A DNA stretch of 64,000 nucleotides from Glebionis coronaria (lineage: Eukaryota > Streptophyta > Magnoliopsida > Asterales > Asteraceae): assembly GCA_025667525.1 (NCBI GenBank), contig CM046877.1:296170364-296234363 (forward strand). The letters are read 5' to 3'. Below are positions 47,031 to 58,969 of this stretch, piece after piece. The translations under genes were made by a program, and so were the position numbers. The first letter of the stretch is position 1; each line of letters starts with the position of its first letter. The notes below the pieces were generated by a model. It did no database searches, had not been told where the DNA came from, and saw only the letters and a program-made list of their open reading frames with translations.

Positions 47031-48334
47031 AGTGGCTAGTTTTTATCAACGAAAATCAAAGAATTTTTTAAAACCAAATATTTCTAAAAACCTTAAAATA
47101 TGTCTCAAACCTTTTGGAAGTCATTAGATCACTTCAACACTAGGTAATAATGCCTTAATGAAGGATTACGACTTGAATCGAGATCGAAAAGAACCGAAAC
47201 GGACGAACGAATACTCGTAGCAAAAAATCAAGGTGGATAGAAGTCAAGGGAAGTGAATCAAGACCAAGTACAATGCTCAAGGGATAAATGACAATATTCA
47301 AATCGTGGAGACGAAGAGCTTGTGTCATGTATAGTGGTTTAAGACGTGCCTTTCCGGCGAAAGTCTAAACGACTTTGGTAATGAATTACACTAAGCAATT
47401 TTGATGCATAGAATAAGATCACTTTCAAGAATAGTCTTAGTCTACTTCAAAATGTGAGCATAGTATAGATTCACTTTCTCTCCCTCATGATCGGATAATT
47501 ATTGCTAGGATTTACAATAACAATATTCTTAGAATATTTCAATTCCAAATGTGTAAAATCCAACTACAACTTATGAAGTAGATTGGTATCTCAAGGGATT
47601 CATCAATCATCCTAGAGATGAGCTCAATTTCACAAGTTACATATGGTAAAAGGCTTACTAACCGTATGGGTGCAAACCATGTAAATCATGCTTGATACTT
47701 TACGCTACTACTAACTCACTCTTCATCACCATAGTGAGTCAAGTATCCAAGCAGTGAAGGTTTGAGAAGATAAAACAAAAGAATCACAAACCACAAATAA
47801 ATTTCAAGGCAAGGATGCCAAGAGCAAGCACATAGTCAAGTAGTGATCAAAAGAATGATCAAAAGGGCGTGTGGAAGAACGAGAGCGTACCTTAGCCACA
47901 AAGAGCATTCCAAGCAATAAGCAATCAATGAAAAGCCTAACCATGACTATAATGAGTACTAAGTCTTCAAGGACAAGTATCATTCCCAACCATCTAGATA
48001 TCATCATTCAAAGATGTTGAAGATCAATGAAGATGAGTCTTCTACAAGTGTAAGTGACTCAATCCACAACCAAATAAATGATTGATCTTCATGAGTACCT
48101 ACACAAAACAAGATGCATACTAGTAGATACATTTCAAGAGTGAATCTAAAAATGCATAACGACTACTAATCTAAATGGGATGCAATATTACCAATTAAAA
48201 GGCCTATTTTCAAAGAAAGAATATTTTTCACCAAAGAGAAACTTTAGTACAACTTAACCTTCTAATTTGAGGAGACAATGGATCGATCCAAGTTTTAAAG
48301 AACGATATACTTCAAAGACCTTGTGTCACCATCA
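47031..48334 (-). other. Element E leader next to the PBS
   Basis: AT-rich with no supported gene; a 67-codon frame at 47804-48007 has no recognisable content. Confidence 0.55.
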
Positions 48335-48345
48335 CTCTGATACCA
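48335..48345 (-). other. Primer binding site of element E
   Basis: Minus strand TGGTATCAGAG, two bases from the LTR end: the initiator tRNA-Met site typical of copia elements. Confidence 0.85.
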
Positions 48346-48347
48346 AT

Positions 48348-48953
48348 TGCAGAAACTATAGGGGGGGGGGGTTGAATAGTTTCTCACAGGTTTATCTCCT
48401 AATTAAAATTCCTTTCAATTAGGTGAGTGCTAAAACTATCTTTTACTTGAAAGCTAGTTGCATAATGGTTAGGTTCAAGTCTAATGCATTAACAATATGT
48501 AATAAGTGTAATGATGATGAATGAAAGTAACGGGTAAGGAAAGAAACAACCTAGTAGGAAGACACCAAGATTTATAGTGGTTCGGAAACGAAGCTCTATC
48601 CTCGTTCCTACTCCACTCCTCGGTTACACCTTACTCGATATTTCCACTATATCCACAAGTTCCCTTCTTGGCGGAGAAAACATTACAACGTCGCTTACAT
48701 TATTTTCCGAAACTAAGCTAAATGTCGAGACCTAATCTTAGCTAGGACCAATCTACACAACGTCGCCCACTTCACCATTTTACGACACAAGGCTAGATGT
48801 CGAGTTCTAATCGAAAGCCGGAACCAATCTTCACAACGTTTCCTACTTCACCATTTTTCGACACAAGGCTAGATGTCGAGTTCTAATCGAAAGCTAGAAC
48901 CAATCTTCACGACTCTTCACTTTGAAGCTAAGTGAGAAATTCACACAACACAA
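48348..48953 (-). repeat. 5' LTR of element E, distal piece
   Basis: Matches 40334-40925. It starts TGCAGAAACTATA on the plus strand, followed by a run of 11 G. It ends at the CACAA target site of element D and continues at 57888. Confidence 0.9.
48949..48953. repeat. Left target-site copy of element D
   Basis: CACAA, equal to 57883-57887. Confidence 0.9.
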
Positions 48954-50679
48954 TGATATGTGTCTAAACACACATCTTTTCTACCACTTAATTACAATAA
49001 TAACCAGACCGAAACGTGTATTTTATGTCTTTTATGTCGGAATTATGCGTGGTTTGTGTTTTTATTGTGATTTAGGACGAAATTGTGAAAAGTGGAGAAA
49101 ACACGAGAATTCACGGGCATTTACGGACTTTTATTGAAGAAAAAGATGAAAGACGAAGTCAAGAAGTCGAGAGTGCAAAAAGAACGGAAGTCCAAGACCA
49201 ATTCTGAAGATTTATCGAAGAAAAAGTCAAAAGACGGAAGTTTATCAAAAGTCGAGAAACTCAAGTTTATTTTATTAAAGAATTTAAAGACGAGTTCAAA
49301 GAAGTCCCGAAGCCAAAAGTCCTTTAAATCCAAGTTTAAAGAAGATTAGAAGAAAGGGACTAATGGTGCAATTAAAAGAATATTAAAGAAGGAGGGACTA
49401 AGCATGCAATTAAGGAAGCTTCCTAAGCAAGCCTTAATCTCCCCTATATATAGATTAGATCATTTTCATTTTCCTCTGGTTGGCTAGATTGACAAACTAG
49501 TTCTTCCATCTTTATTTTATGCACATTTAATTACTTGTCTTGCACCTTTAATTACCTTTAATTTCAAGTAAGTGTTTCTTTAATTACCCGCACCTTTACT
49601 TTATCTTGCTAATCTTCTTCTACCCTTCTTTAATCTTTTATTTACACGTTTTATCTTGTTAAGTTGTTTAAAGATTTGATTTTTATGCTTTTGATTGTTT
49701 TAAATCTCTTAATTTCATAGCTTATTTGATTTATTTTCAAGTTTATATAGTTTTTACAAAAGTTATTTTTATATAAAAAATTGTTTTTCTTAGAGTTTAT
49801 CTTTTTCGTGTTAAAAAGTTGTTAACTTTCAGTTTGTTAGCTTATTTTCACACGGTTCCACCTTAGAATTTAGACTTGAGCTTATTAGGATTATAGCTTA
49901 ATTGTTAAGCTTATTTTTGGTACTTTTCCCCGCATTCCGATTGGTACCAATCTGAAAAGGGTTTTACATTTCGATTGGAGGGTGTTTCTTGGTATTCCGA
50001 TCGGAACAAAGTAGTGGTATTCCGATCAAGGTAGGTCTTATACATTCCGATTGGAGAACTATTACTCATTCCGATTGAGGTGTCATGTCGGATATTCCGA
50101 TTGGGTAAGGTGACAGCTATTCCGATCGTGGGTTCCGACCCACATTCCGACCAAGCCCATTCCAATATTCCGATCAAGGTGGGTTTCATCATTCCGGTCT
50201 GAGGTTTGTTGGTTATTCCGATTGTTGTAAGTGACATATTCCGATTGGACATCTTTGACTTTCCGATCAGGTTTGGTTTGATATTCCGATCTAGGTGAGA
50301 TCGGAATATATTCCGATTGGAGGCTATTTTCTTATACCTTGCCTTGTTTTATTTTTACATTCTAGTTTTTAATACTTGTCTAATTTAATTTCTGTCACGC
50401 TTTTATTTTTAGCCATTTAATTATTTTACTTTTTGTCACATTTTTAAATATCGCACCTTCTTTTAATTAGACGTAGATTTAATTTCACGCTCTTTTAATA
50501 CTTGCCCTTTACTTTAACGACATTTACTTTTAAGTCTTTGCACATTTAAATTTAAAAACAACCAAAATTATTTGTTTCCACCAAAATAAAACTGAGTCAC
50601 ATAGAAAACCTAGATCAATTCTATTAGACACACATCAACGAACACATAATTTTTATACGGGCAAAAAGCTCTTGTATTA
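48954..50679 (+). repeat. 5' LTR of element D
   Basis: Begins TGATATGTGTCTAAAC. TATA box TATATATA at 49445-49452. Confidence 0.94.
49935..50325 (+). repeat. ATTCCGAT repeat array in the D 5' LTR
   Basis: About sixteen ATTCCGATTGG or ATTCCGATCAAGG words at 20-30 base spacing. It has the same place as the arrays in C and A'. The 3' LTR copy is at 57138-57528. Confidence 0.85.
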
Positions 50680-50681
50680 AA

Positions 50682-50699
50682 TGGCGCCGCTGCCGGCTC
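50682..50699 (+). other. Primer binding site of element D
   Basis: TGGCGCCGCTGCCGGCTC, as in C. Confidence 0.82.
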
Positions 50700-50925
50700 T
50701 TTTCGTAAAGATCAACAGTTTTTTGTGAGAGACGCGTTGCTTTTTGGGATCCGTTCACTTGTGAGCGTTATCTTTCTTGCATAAAAAAATCCAAAAAATC
50801 ATAAAAATTAAAAATTCAAAAACCATAAAAATTAAACATATCAAAAATCCAAAAAGATTTTCTTTTTATTGTGTATATATATTGTCTTTGTGTTTGGTTT
50901 TGTTTTCTTTTGCATTTTCAGGTGT
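50700..50925 (+). other. Element D leader
   Basis: A-rich stretch ending TTTGCATTTTCAG before the gag start, as in C. Confidence 0.5.
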
Positions 50926-53900
50926 ATGCGTACTAGATCTTCTAATTATCAAGAGCCCGAGCCTCAAGAAGATTTAGATATGGCAGGTGTTAACAACAAC
51001 ATGCCACCGCACCTCAATAATAATAATAATAACAACAATGCTCTTCCACAGCCCGATCTTCGGACCATGGAGGAACTTTGTCAACCAACAATGTTTGGAC
51101 GAGGAGGACCGATTGCGCCGATGCAAATCAACGCTCCTGAGTTTTCGTTGAAGCACCACATGATTCAGCAAGTACAAACAAACCCATTCCGTGGATTGCC
51201 TGATGATGATGCCAACAAACACCTCGACAAGTTCATTACAATCACCCAAAGCATGAAGTTGGCTGGGGCCACTATGGATGAACTTCGCCTACAACTCTTT
51301 CCACACACTTTATTACATCATGCCGAGAAATGGTTTGATCGTCTCCCGAAGAATTCTATTCACACTTGGGATGATATGACTCAACGCTTTTTGTCGCGCT
51401 ACTTTCCACTATCCATGGTCACAAGCCTTCGCAATCAAATCAGCGGTTTCATGCAAGACCCTGATGAATCTCTTTTTGACGCTTGGGAGCGATATAATGT
51501 CTTGATCGATAGATTTCCAAACCACAACATGCTCCCTGTGACCTTAATAGATACTTTCTACAACGGTTTGACTTTTTGAGATCGTGACACGATCAATGCA
51601 GCCGCCGGTGGCACATTCATGAAAAGGAGACCCGAGGAGTGTAGAGAGTTAATTGAGAACATGACTACTCACCACAAGAACTGGGATTCCTCTGCATCTT
51701 CTAGGAACAACCCGAGAGTCAATGTTTCCTCAACCTCAGCAAACCCTGAGATGACCGAACTCACCCGCATGATGACTGAAATGAGCAAAAGTATTACACT
51801 TCTCGCTTCAAATCAACAACAACAACAAGTTAAAGCGGTTGCTAATCCTTGTGAAACATGTGGCGGTCCTTACTCATACACCGATTGTCCTTCGACACAA
51901 GGAAATATGGAAAATGTGTATGCAGCTTATGGTAATTATTCACCGGAAAATTACCAAGCTAGACAACAAGGGGATAGAAATCTGCTGAGCTACCGTTCAA
52001 ACAATTACCTTTCACCCGGTTTTTCTCCTCAAAACCAAAACCCCGCCAACAACTACACTAGAAGCAACCAAATCCCACCAAGAGCTTCTAATCCTTATCA
52101 CCCACCCGCCCAACAAAACCCACCCAGTACTCCGGATATTGAGGCCATCATGAGAACCCAAGGTGAGCAAATCAAGAACTTGTAGAGCCAAATTATCAAT
52201 CTGAAAGGAGATATCACAAAGCAAGGAAATGAGATAAGATCCGAGCTTCGAGATAGTATTCAATCCTTCTTCAGCAGTCAAACCAATGATTTGAAGAATA
52301 TGCTTGCTAGTTTCTTGCCCGCCGCTCAACCTTCTTCTTCAAGTTCTCTACCTTCAACCACCGTCACTAATCCGCGAGCCAATATGAGTGCTATTACTAC
52401 CCGTAGTGGAGTCACCATCATAGGACCACCAATCCCACCCCCATCATCTACACCTCCTCCACCACCATGTATCCCTACTCCTCCTACACCTAGTATTAGT
52501 GCACCATTACCGTCTCCGCCTCGACGTGATGAAGTTTCCACAAATGACCCTTCAACATCTCAACCTTTACCTACACCTACACCCTCACCACCCAAACCCA
52601 ATATCCCTTATCCCTCTCGTTTGGGCAAGAACAAAATGCTAAACAAGGAGGAAGCTCAAGTGACTAGCTATATCAAGATGATTTCTCAAATGAACTTCAA
52701 CATTAGCTTTCTTGAAGCACTTGTCCACATGCCCAAATTTGTTAAAGCATTTAAGGAATTGCTTAACAAGAAGGAGAAGCTGATTGAACTCGCCAACACA
52801 CGCTTAAATGAAAACTGCTCTACAGTTATTCTTAAAGAACTTCTGGAAAAGCTTGGAGATCCCGGTCGTTTTGTGTTGCCTTGCGTGTTCAACAAAACTG
52901 AAGAATTTACTGCCCTTGCTGATCTCGGGGCTAGTATTAACTTGATGCCATTGAGTGTTTGGAAAACACTATCATTGCCCGACCTCACTCCAACAAAGAT
53001 GACTCTTGAACTTGCAAATCGCACTCTCGCTTACCCCGTTGGTATAGCCGAAGACGTGTTTATCAAAGTTGGCACATTTACTTTCCCGGTCGATTTTGTC
53101 GTAGTTGATTATGAAATGGACCCTCGTATTCCTTTAATACTTGGTCGGCCATTCTTGAGAACCGGACGAGCTTTAGTGGATGTTGCCGAAGGTGAGTTAA
53201 TCTTACGAGTCGGGGATGATGCACAAGTTTTCAAAATGGGGAAGCTTACAGGCAAATATTTTGGAGGCCGAGAATCAGTGAATATGATAAATGTGCTCGA
53301 TGACTTTGTCGTCTATGACAATCCTCTATTCAACTCTTGCATCGATAATCCACTTTTTCATGATGATGTGGATGATTCTTTCCCTACTTTCGAAGCTTCT
53401 CCCATTTATGATTCGCCACCGATCTTCGATGCTTATGATGATAATGATTCTAGCTCAGATTGGGATGATTTTGATGATTGTACTTCTGAGTATCCCGAGC
53501 TGCCCACTTTCGATGATTTTGATGAGGCTGATACTCTTTCGAGCGATTCTTCACGTGATGAAGATCCTCTGCCATCACTCGATCCTACTTTGGACGATTA
53601 CTCATTTGAGGAAGATTTCTCTGAATTTCTCAACACTTACTTCCCTCATGAGAGTGATGCTCCTCCTTATGACTTTGAAGATTATCGTCTTGATCCTACT
53701 TTGGATTTGAAGAGCATTCTGTCAAAGGAGAAGAAACCGGTTGACACCGATATCCGTTGCACTTATGATTTGACACCTCTTTGTCCTCCTTCTGAGGACG
53801 AGGTTGTGCTTCTTTGCGGATCTTCTTCACACTCGGCTGAGCCTGAGTGCTATTTTCCCCTAAAGGAAAAGGTGTTCGACCCCGGTATTGAAGTCTTTAA

Positions 53901-54123
53901 GCCATCTCAGTATCCACCTGACGAAATAAAAGGAAAAATCTTTGGACCTATTGAAGACATGCTTGCACCACTTCATCTTTGCTTCCACCGTGCTCCATCG
54001 CTGCTTAAGGGAACCCTGCCACTTCTTCTTTGGCTTGCCTTGTTCGCCTTAAGCTCTTGCTTATTGATGGATGAAAACTATGTCTTTGATCCTGGTGGAT
54101 ATGTTTCATGCTACTTTCGTTGA
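50926..54123 (+). pseudogene. Element D gag-protease polyprotein, two nonsense codons
   Basis: One register of about 1065 codons from MRTRSSNYQ. It is broken by TGA at 51577-51579 (C has CGA there) and TAG at 52183-52185 (C has CAG). Gag, zinc knuckle CETCGGPYSYTDC (here a Tyr follows the Pro where C has the knuckle His, which may harm zinc binding), proline-rich linker, protease (ALADLGASINLMP), acidic stretch and hydrophobic run (LLLWLALFALSSCLLM, about 54021-54070) follow in the same order as in C. Unlike C it has no frameshift near 52770. The part after the protease is not like any pol linker I know. Confidence 0.9.
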
Positions 54124-56140
54124 TGATCAAGGTCGAGTCAGGCTAATGACTCGGTTAACAAAAATCAAGCGCTTCTTGGGAGGCAACCCATGCACCTATC
54201 TTTTTACTTTCTTTATCATAAGTGTAGGGGGGACCCTTTGGTTTGCTATTTCCTCTCCTCACTTCTTAATCAGGGATTCGAGCTTCAATGATCCACTCTT
54301 GATGATTCTTGACGACCCGTGATTCCGTGTTCTACTTCATCCCGGTTCTATCCTAAACTCTTTTCGATTCACTATTTTATATTTTCTCAATATTAAAATA
54401 GGAATCTCTTTAGTTGTCTTTTCCTTAGCGAAATTTAAACAACGTGCACAATGTCCTAAGTGTAGGGGAGTTTACTCCCACATGCTTAAACATTGAGGAC
54501 CATGTTTATCTTAAGTGTATGGGGGACTTCTATCGAAGTTAAGTGGTCTTTTCCTTGTATTTGTCCTCATTTTAACCGGAAAATCAATTTTTCGACATTT
54601 TTCAAAATTTTTGATCTATTTTGGCCTATTAGTTTTTCCCTTTGTATAGTTATTTTCTTTCCTCATTAGAATAAATGTTTAATAAGTGGTTTTAATTTTC
54701 AAACGTTGTGAATCTTTTGACTCAACCCGAGTTTACTCTAGCTAGTATCCTTAACGTGTTTAAGTCAAGTTTTGCTAGGCTTTTATATAGGGAGCTATAA
54801 AACGCGAAAGTCTTAACTCTCACGGGTTAAGAACAAGAACTTTTCGCAAGTTCCTATAATTGATCCTAGAGAGTCGTTTATCAAGGGAACTTTAAGATGC
54901 GATTTCTAAGCTTGAAAAAGTCCAGGAATTTGCAAGATCCTATAGGCGACTCGAAAACCCAAAACTTTGATTTAATAGGCTAAGTATCCACGAGTCTCAT
55001 TACTTGAGATTTTAAACTGTGGAGAACGAGAGATGATAGAGCCAATTATAAGTCGGTATTCTTTCGTGAATTTATGTGAGTTAATTATGAGCCTATTCTC
55101 CCATCGCTTGCTAATAATTTATCTGCTAATAAATAAGGTTGTACGATTTGAAAAGTTACTTAGCTTCTAGCCCCAGATCGTTTAAAAGTTGCTCGGTATG
55201 GATTAGAGTTCATAGCCAAGGCATAACTTATTGAAGCGGGACGCGAAGATTGGCGAGTCCAAAAAGGCCCTAACAAGGCATGAGGGCTATATTTTGTTGC
55301 TAAAAGATCCAAAGTGATGTGAAGAATCATTTATCGAAAATCAATATGAAGGATCGAGACACACGACGTAAAGCAAACTCCCCAAAAGTCATGGAGAAGT
55401 GTATCCGAAAAGACCCTAACAAGGTATGAGGATAAATAGATCCAAGTCATAAAAGGAGGCGGATCGTTGTATATCAAAGTCCAAAATAAAGATTGGAGAA
55501 AAGTGAAGAAGTCGTGGTCCAAGTATGAATCTCTCAAAACTTCAAGTGAAGAAATTCCTATATGAAGAGAAGACCATTATTTCAGGAACGTCTCTCAAGA
55601 TTTGAAGTATGAAGTCGCTGCCAAATATCGGTCCGAGAGAGGTCTCAAATCGCGAAGCGAGTTATGCCAAGATATGAACTTTATGAGGCTCCGAGAAGCA
55701 GTTTTAAAAGATTTGGTCCTTTAGCTAACTATTGATTAAATCGTTCACTTTATTTTCAGACATAATAATTATCGAAATAAGTCAAACAATGCATCTTCGT
55801 GATCATTCAAGACAAACAATAAAATATAAGAGATACCCATAGGAATAAGGGAGTCTAAGTAAATAATTGGCCCACATGAGTTCGTGTTAGTCTACTAACT
55901 TATAATAACAATGATCTCGTTTTTAAGCTTGGTTTGGAGAAAGTGAAAAGTTGAGGATGATGATTATTCATGACACTTCCAAAACCCAAGGTATGCTTTT
56001 TAATTTCTTTGCTTTGAATTTTTGTAATTTTCTATCTTTTTAATAAAGGCCAACGTGGATTAATTATGATGAAAAGTGTAAACATGCTTTGTAACTAATG
56101 CATTGCATGAGGACATTGCAATGGTCAAGTGTAGGGGATT
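54124..56140 (+). other. Element D 3' non-coding region
   Basis: Close match to that of C. Purine tracts at 54219, 54457, 54512 and 56126; the last abuts the LTR. In the third, one G is replaced (GTGTATGGGGG). Confidence 0.75.
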
Positions 56141-57882
56141 TGATATGTGTCTAAACACACATCTTTTCTACCACTTAATTACAATAATAACCAGACCGAA
56201 ACGTGTATTTTATGTCTTTTATGTCGGAATTATGCGTGGTTTGTGTTTTTATTGTGATTTAGGACGAAATTGTGAAAAGTGGAGAAAACACGAGAATTCA
56301 CGGGCATTTACGGACTTTTATTGAAGAAAAAGATGAAAGACGAAGTCAAGAAGTCGAGAGTGCAAAAAGAACGGAAGTCCAAGACCAATTCTGAAGATTT
56401 ATCGAAGAAAAAGTCAAAAGACGGAAGTTTATCAAAAGTCGAGAAACTCAAGTTTATTTTATTAAAGAATTTAAAGACGAGTTCAAAGAAGTCCCGAAGC
56501 CAAAAGTCCTTTAAATCCAAGTTTAAAGAAGATTAGAAGAAAGGGACTAATGGTGTAATTAAAAGAAGATTAAAGAAGGAGGGACTAAGCATGCAATTAA
56601 GGAAGCTTCCTAAGCAAGCCTTAATCTCCCCTATATATAGATTAGATCATTTTCATTTTCCTCTGGTTGGCTAGATTGACAAACTAGTTCTTCCATCTTT
56701 ATTTTATGCACATTTAATTACTTGCACATTTAATTACTTGTCTTGCACCTTTAATTACCTTTAATTTCAAGTAAGTGTTTCTTTAATTACCCGCACCTTT
56801 ACTTTATCTTGCTAATCTTCTTCTACCCTTCTTTAATCTTTTATTTACACGTTTTATCTTGTTAAGTTGTTTAAAGATTTGATTTTTATGCTTTTGATTG
56901 TTTTAAATCTCTTAATTTCATAGCTTATTTGATTTATTTTCAAGTTTATATAGTTTTTACAAAAGTTATTTTTATATAAAAAATTGTTTTTCTTAGAGTT
57001 TATCTTTTTCGTGTTAAAAAGTTGTTAACTTTCAGTTTGTTAGCTTATTTTCACACGGTTCCACCTTAGAATTTAGACTTGAGCTTATTAGGATTATAGC
57101 TTAATTGTTAAGCTTATTTTTGGTACTTTTCCCCGCATTCCGATTGGTACCAATCTGAAAAGGGTTTTACATTTCGATTGGAGGGTGTTTCTTGGTATTC
57201 CGATCGGAACAAAGTAGTGGTATTCCGATCAAGGTAGGTCTTATACATTCCGATTGGAGAACTATTACTCATTCCGATTGAGGTGTCATGTCGGATATTC
57301 CGATTGGGTAAGGTGACAGCTATTCCGATCGTGGGTTCCGACCCACATTCCGACCAAGCCCATTCCAATATTCCGATCAAGGTGGGTTTCATCATTCCGA
57401 TCTGAGGTTCGTTGGTTATTCCGATTGTTGTAAGTGACATATTCCGATTGGACATCTTTGACTTTCCGATCAGGTTTGGTTTGATATTCCGATCTAGGTG
57501 AGATCGGAATATATTCCGATTGGAGGCTATTTTCTTATACCTTGCCTTGTTTTATTTTTACATTCTAGTTTTTAATACTTGTCTAATTTAACTTCTGTCA
57601 CGCTTTTATTTTTAGCCATTTAATTATTTTACTTTTTGTCACATTTTTAAATATCGCACCTTCTTTTAATTAGACGTAGATTTAATTTCACGCTCTTTTA
57701 ATACTTGCCCTTTACTTTAACGACATTTACTTTTAAGTCTTTGCACATTTAAATTTAAAAACAACCAAAATTATTTGTTTCTACCAAAATAAAACTGAGT
57801 TACATAGAAAACCTAGATCAATTCGATTAGACACACATCAACGAACACATAATTTTTATACGGGCAAAAAGCTCTTGTATTA
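56141..57882 (+). repeat. 3' LTR of element D
   Basis: Like the 5' LTR plus the 16-base duplication CACATTTAATTACTTG near 56708-56740. TATA box at 56632-56639. Confidence 0.94.
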
Positions 57883-57887
57883 CACAA
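57883..57887. repeat. Right target-site copy of element D
   Basis: CACAA; the E LTR resumes after it. Confidence 0.9.
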
Positions 57888-58969
57888 CTACTCATTACTT
57901 TAAAGTTTACTGAGAACTCACAAGACACAACCACATCACTTTATAGTTTAATGAGAACTCATAAAACACAACCACATCACTTTATAGTTTAGTGAGAACT
58001 CACAAGACACAACCACATCTCTTTGTAGTTTAGTGAGAACTAACACAACTTATTACAACTCAATTAAACATATCCAAGTACACACATGTAACTTGGATCT
58101 ACACAACACAAATCCAAGCACACACATACGCAAAGGATTTACACAACTCTAATCCAAGTATTTACACATAGCTTGGATGAACACAACTAGTCCAAGTATT
58201 CACAAATACATAAGATCTACACAAGACACAAATAAACAAATGATGAACATGATTAGATCTTTAGGAGAGAATGATCTTCATCAAGGCTTCATCTTTAATC
58301 ACATCACAAGTGTGTGAGTGATCTTCTCTTTGGACAAGGTAAAGAAAGGAGATCAAGAGGATAATCATAGGTATAACACATTAAGTGATCATTTACAAAT
58401 GATTAGGATTAGAAACAAGAAAGAAGACTGAAAAAGATGTCCAAAAAGGGTTAATGAAAGTGCAGATTTGATTCACTATTTATAGGAGACAAGATCCCAA
58501 CGGCTACCTGGGGGCGGTTCCTTATCTACCCAGGCAGTTCCTTATCGATAGGGAACCGCGTAGGCACTTAAGGAACCGCGGACTGTAGACTCCGCTCCTT
58601 TCTGTCTTTTAGTGAATTTGAAATATATGAGGTTGTTTAAACCTTCAAAGGATATTCTTATGGCATTTGGAATATGCCATATTCAAATTTACATTTTCAT
58701 TTTAATAAAACATTTTCTTAAAAATAAAGTTTATTAAAAATCTGTTGTCACATTAGAAAAAAGTGAGTTCTAACGCTAATCACTTTTGTGATCACTAAGC
58801 ATGATTAAGATATGTTAGTATAATGATTATTACCTTAAAGGTAGTGTTTGTTAGATAATTCTTTTTATGTTTGTATTTGACAATAAATGTCTTTATAATT
58901 TGTCGTGATTAAAACTAAGAAAGATTAATTAGTGCTATCAATGTTTTTAGGCATTTCTTTGCATTAACA
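57888..58969 (-). repeat. 5' LTR of element E, proximal piece
   Basis: Matches 40926-42004. TATA box TATAAATA at 58484-58477. The palindrome at 58534-58559 has one changed base in its left arm (GCAGTTCC). Confidence 0.9.

Larger units (their letters stand above)
48954..57882 (+). mobile_element. Element D: non-autonomous gag-protease element, sister of C
   Basis: LTRs are 48954-50679 (1726 bp) and 56141-57882 (1742 bp); the difference is one 16-base tandem duplication. Exact 5-bp target copies flank it. The LTRs begin TG but end TATTA instead of CA. Interior and 3' region match C closely, while the LTR middle has another repeat unit. No RT, RNase H or integrase. Few LTR differences mean a recent insertion. 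Confidence 0.94.
40334..58969 (-). mobile_element. Element E: non-autonomous Sirevirus-like LTR element, split by element D
   Basis: Minus-strand order: 5' LTR (58969-57888 and 48953-48348, with D between), initiator-tRNA-Met PBS, long leader, a gag-like frame, two small related frames, several purine tracts, 3' LTR (42004-40334). LTRs are about 1.67-1.69 kb and run TGTTAATGC...TCTGCA in element sense. No protease, integrase, RT or RNase H is found in the 6.3 kb interior. Multiple polypurine tracts and palindromes just upstream of the TATA box are features described for Sireviruses, so I place it near them. It must use enzymes from elsewhere. Confidence 0.85.

Noticed and set aside
48361..48371. 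Run of 11 G as a special signal
   Set aside because: Lies at the E LTR end where the other LTR has AAGGGGG; more likely slippage or a sequencing length error.
49911..50252. 113-codon minus-strand frame with repeated IGM and RNI words in the D LTR
   Set aside because: Translation of the ATTCCGAT array; copied at 57114-57455.
49935..50325. Regularly spaced short repeats that look like a CRISPR array
   Set aside because: Units are short and degenerate, spacers are not unique, it is repeated in both D LTRs, and this is plant DNA.
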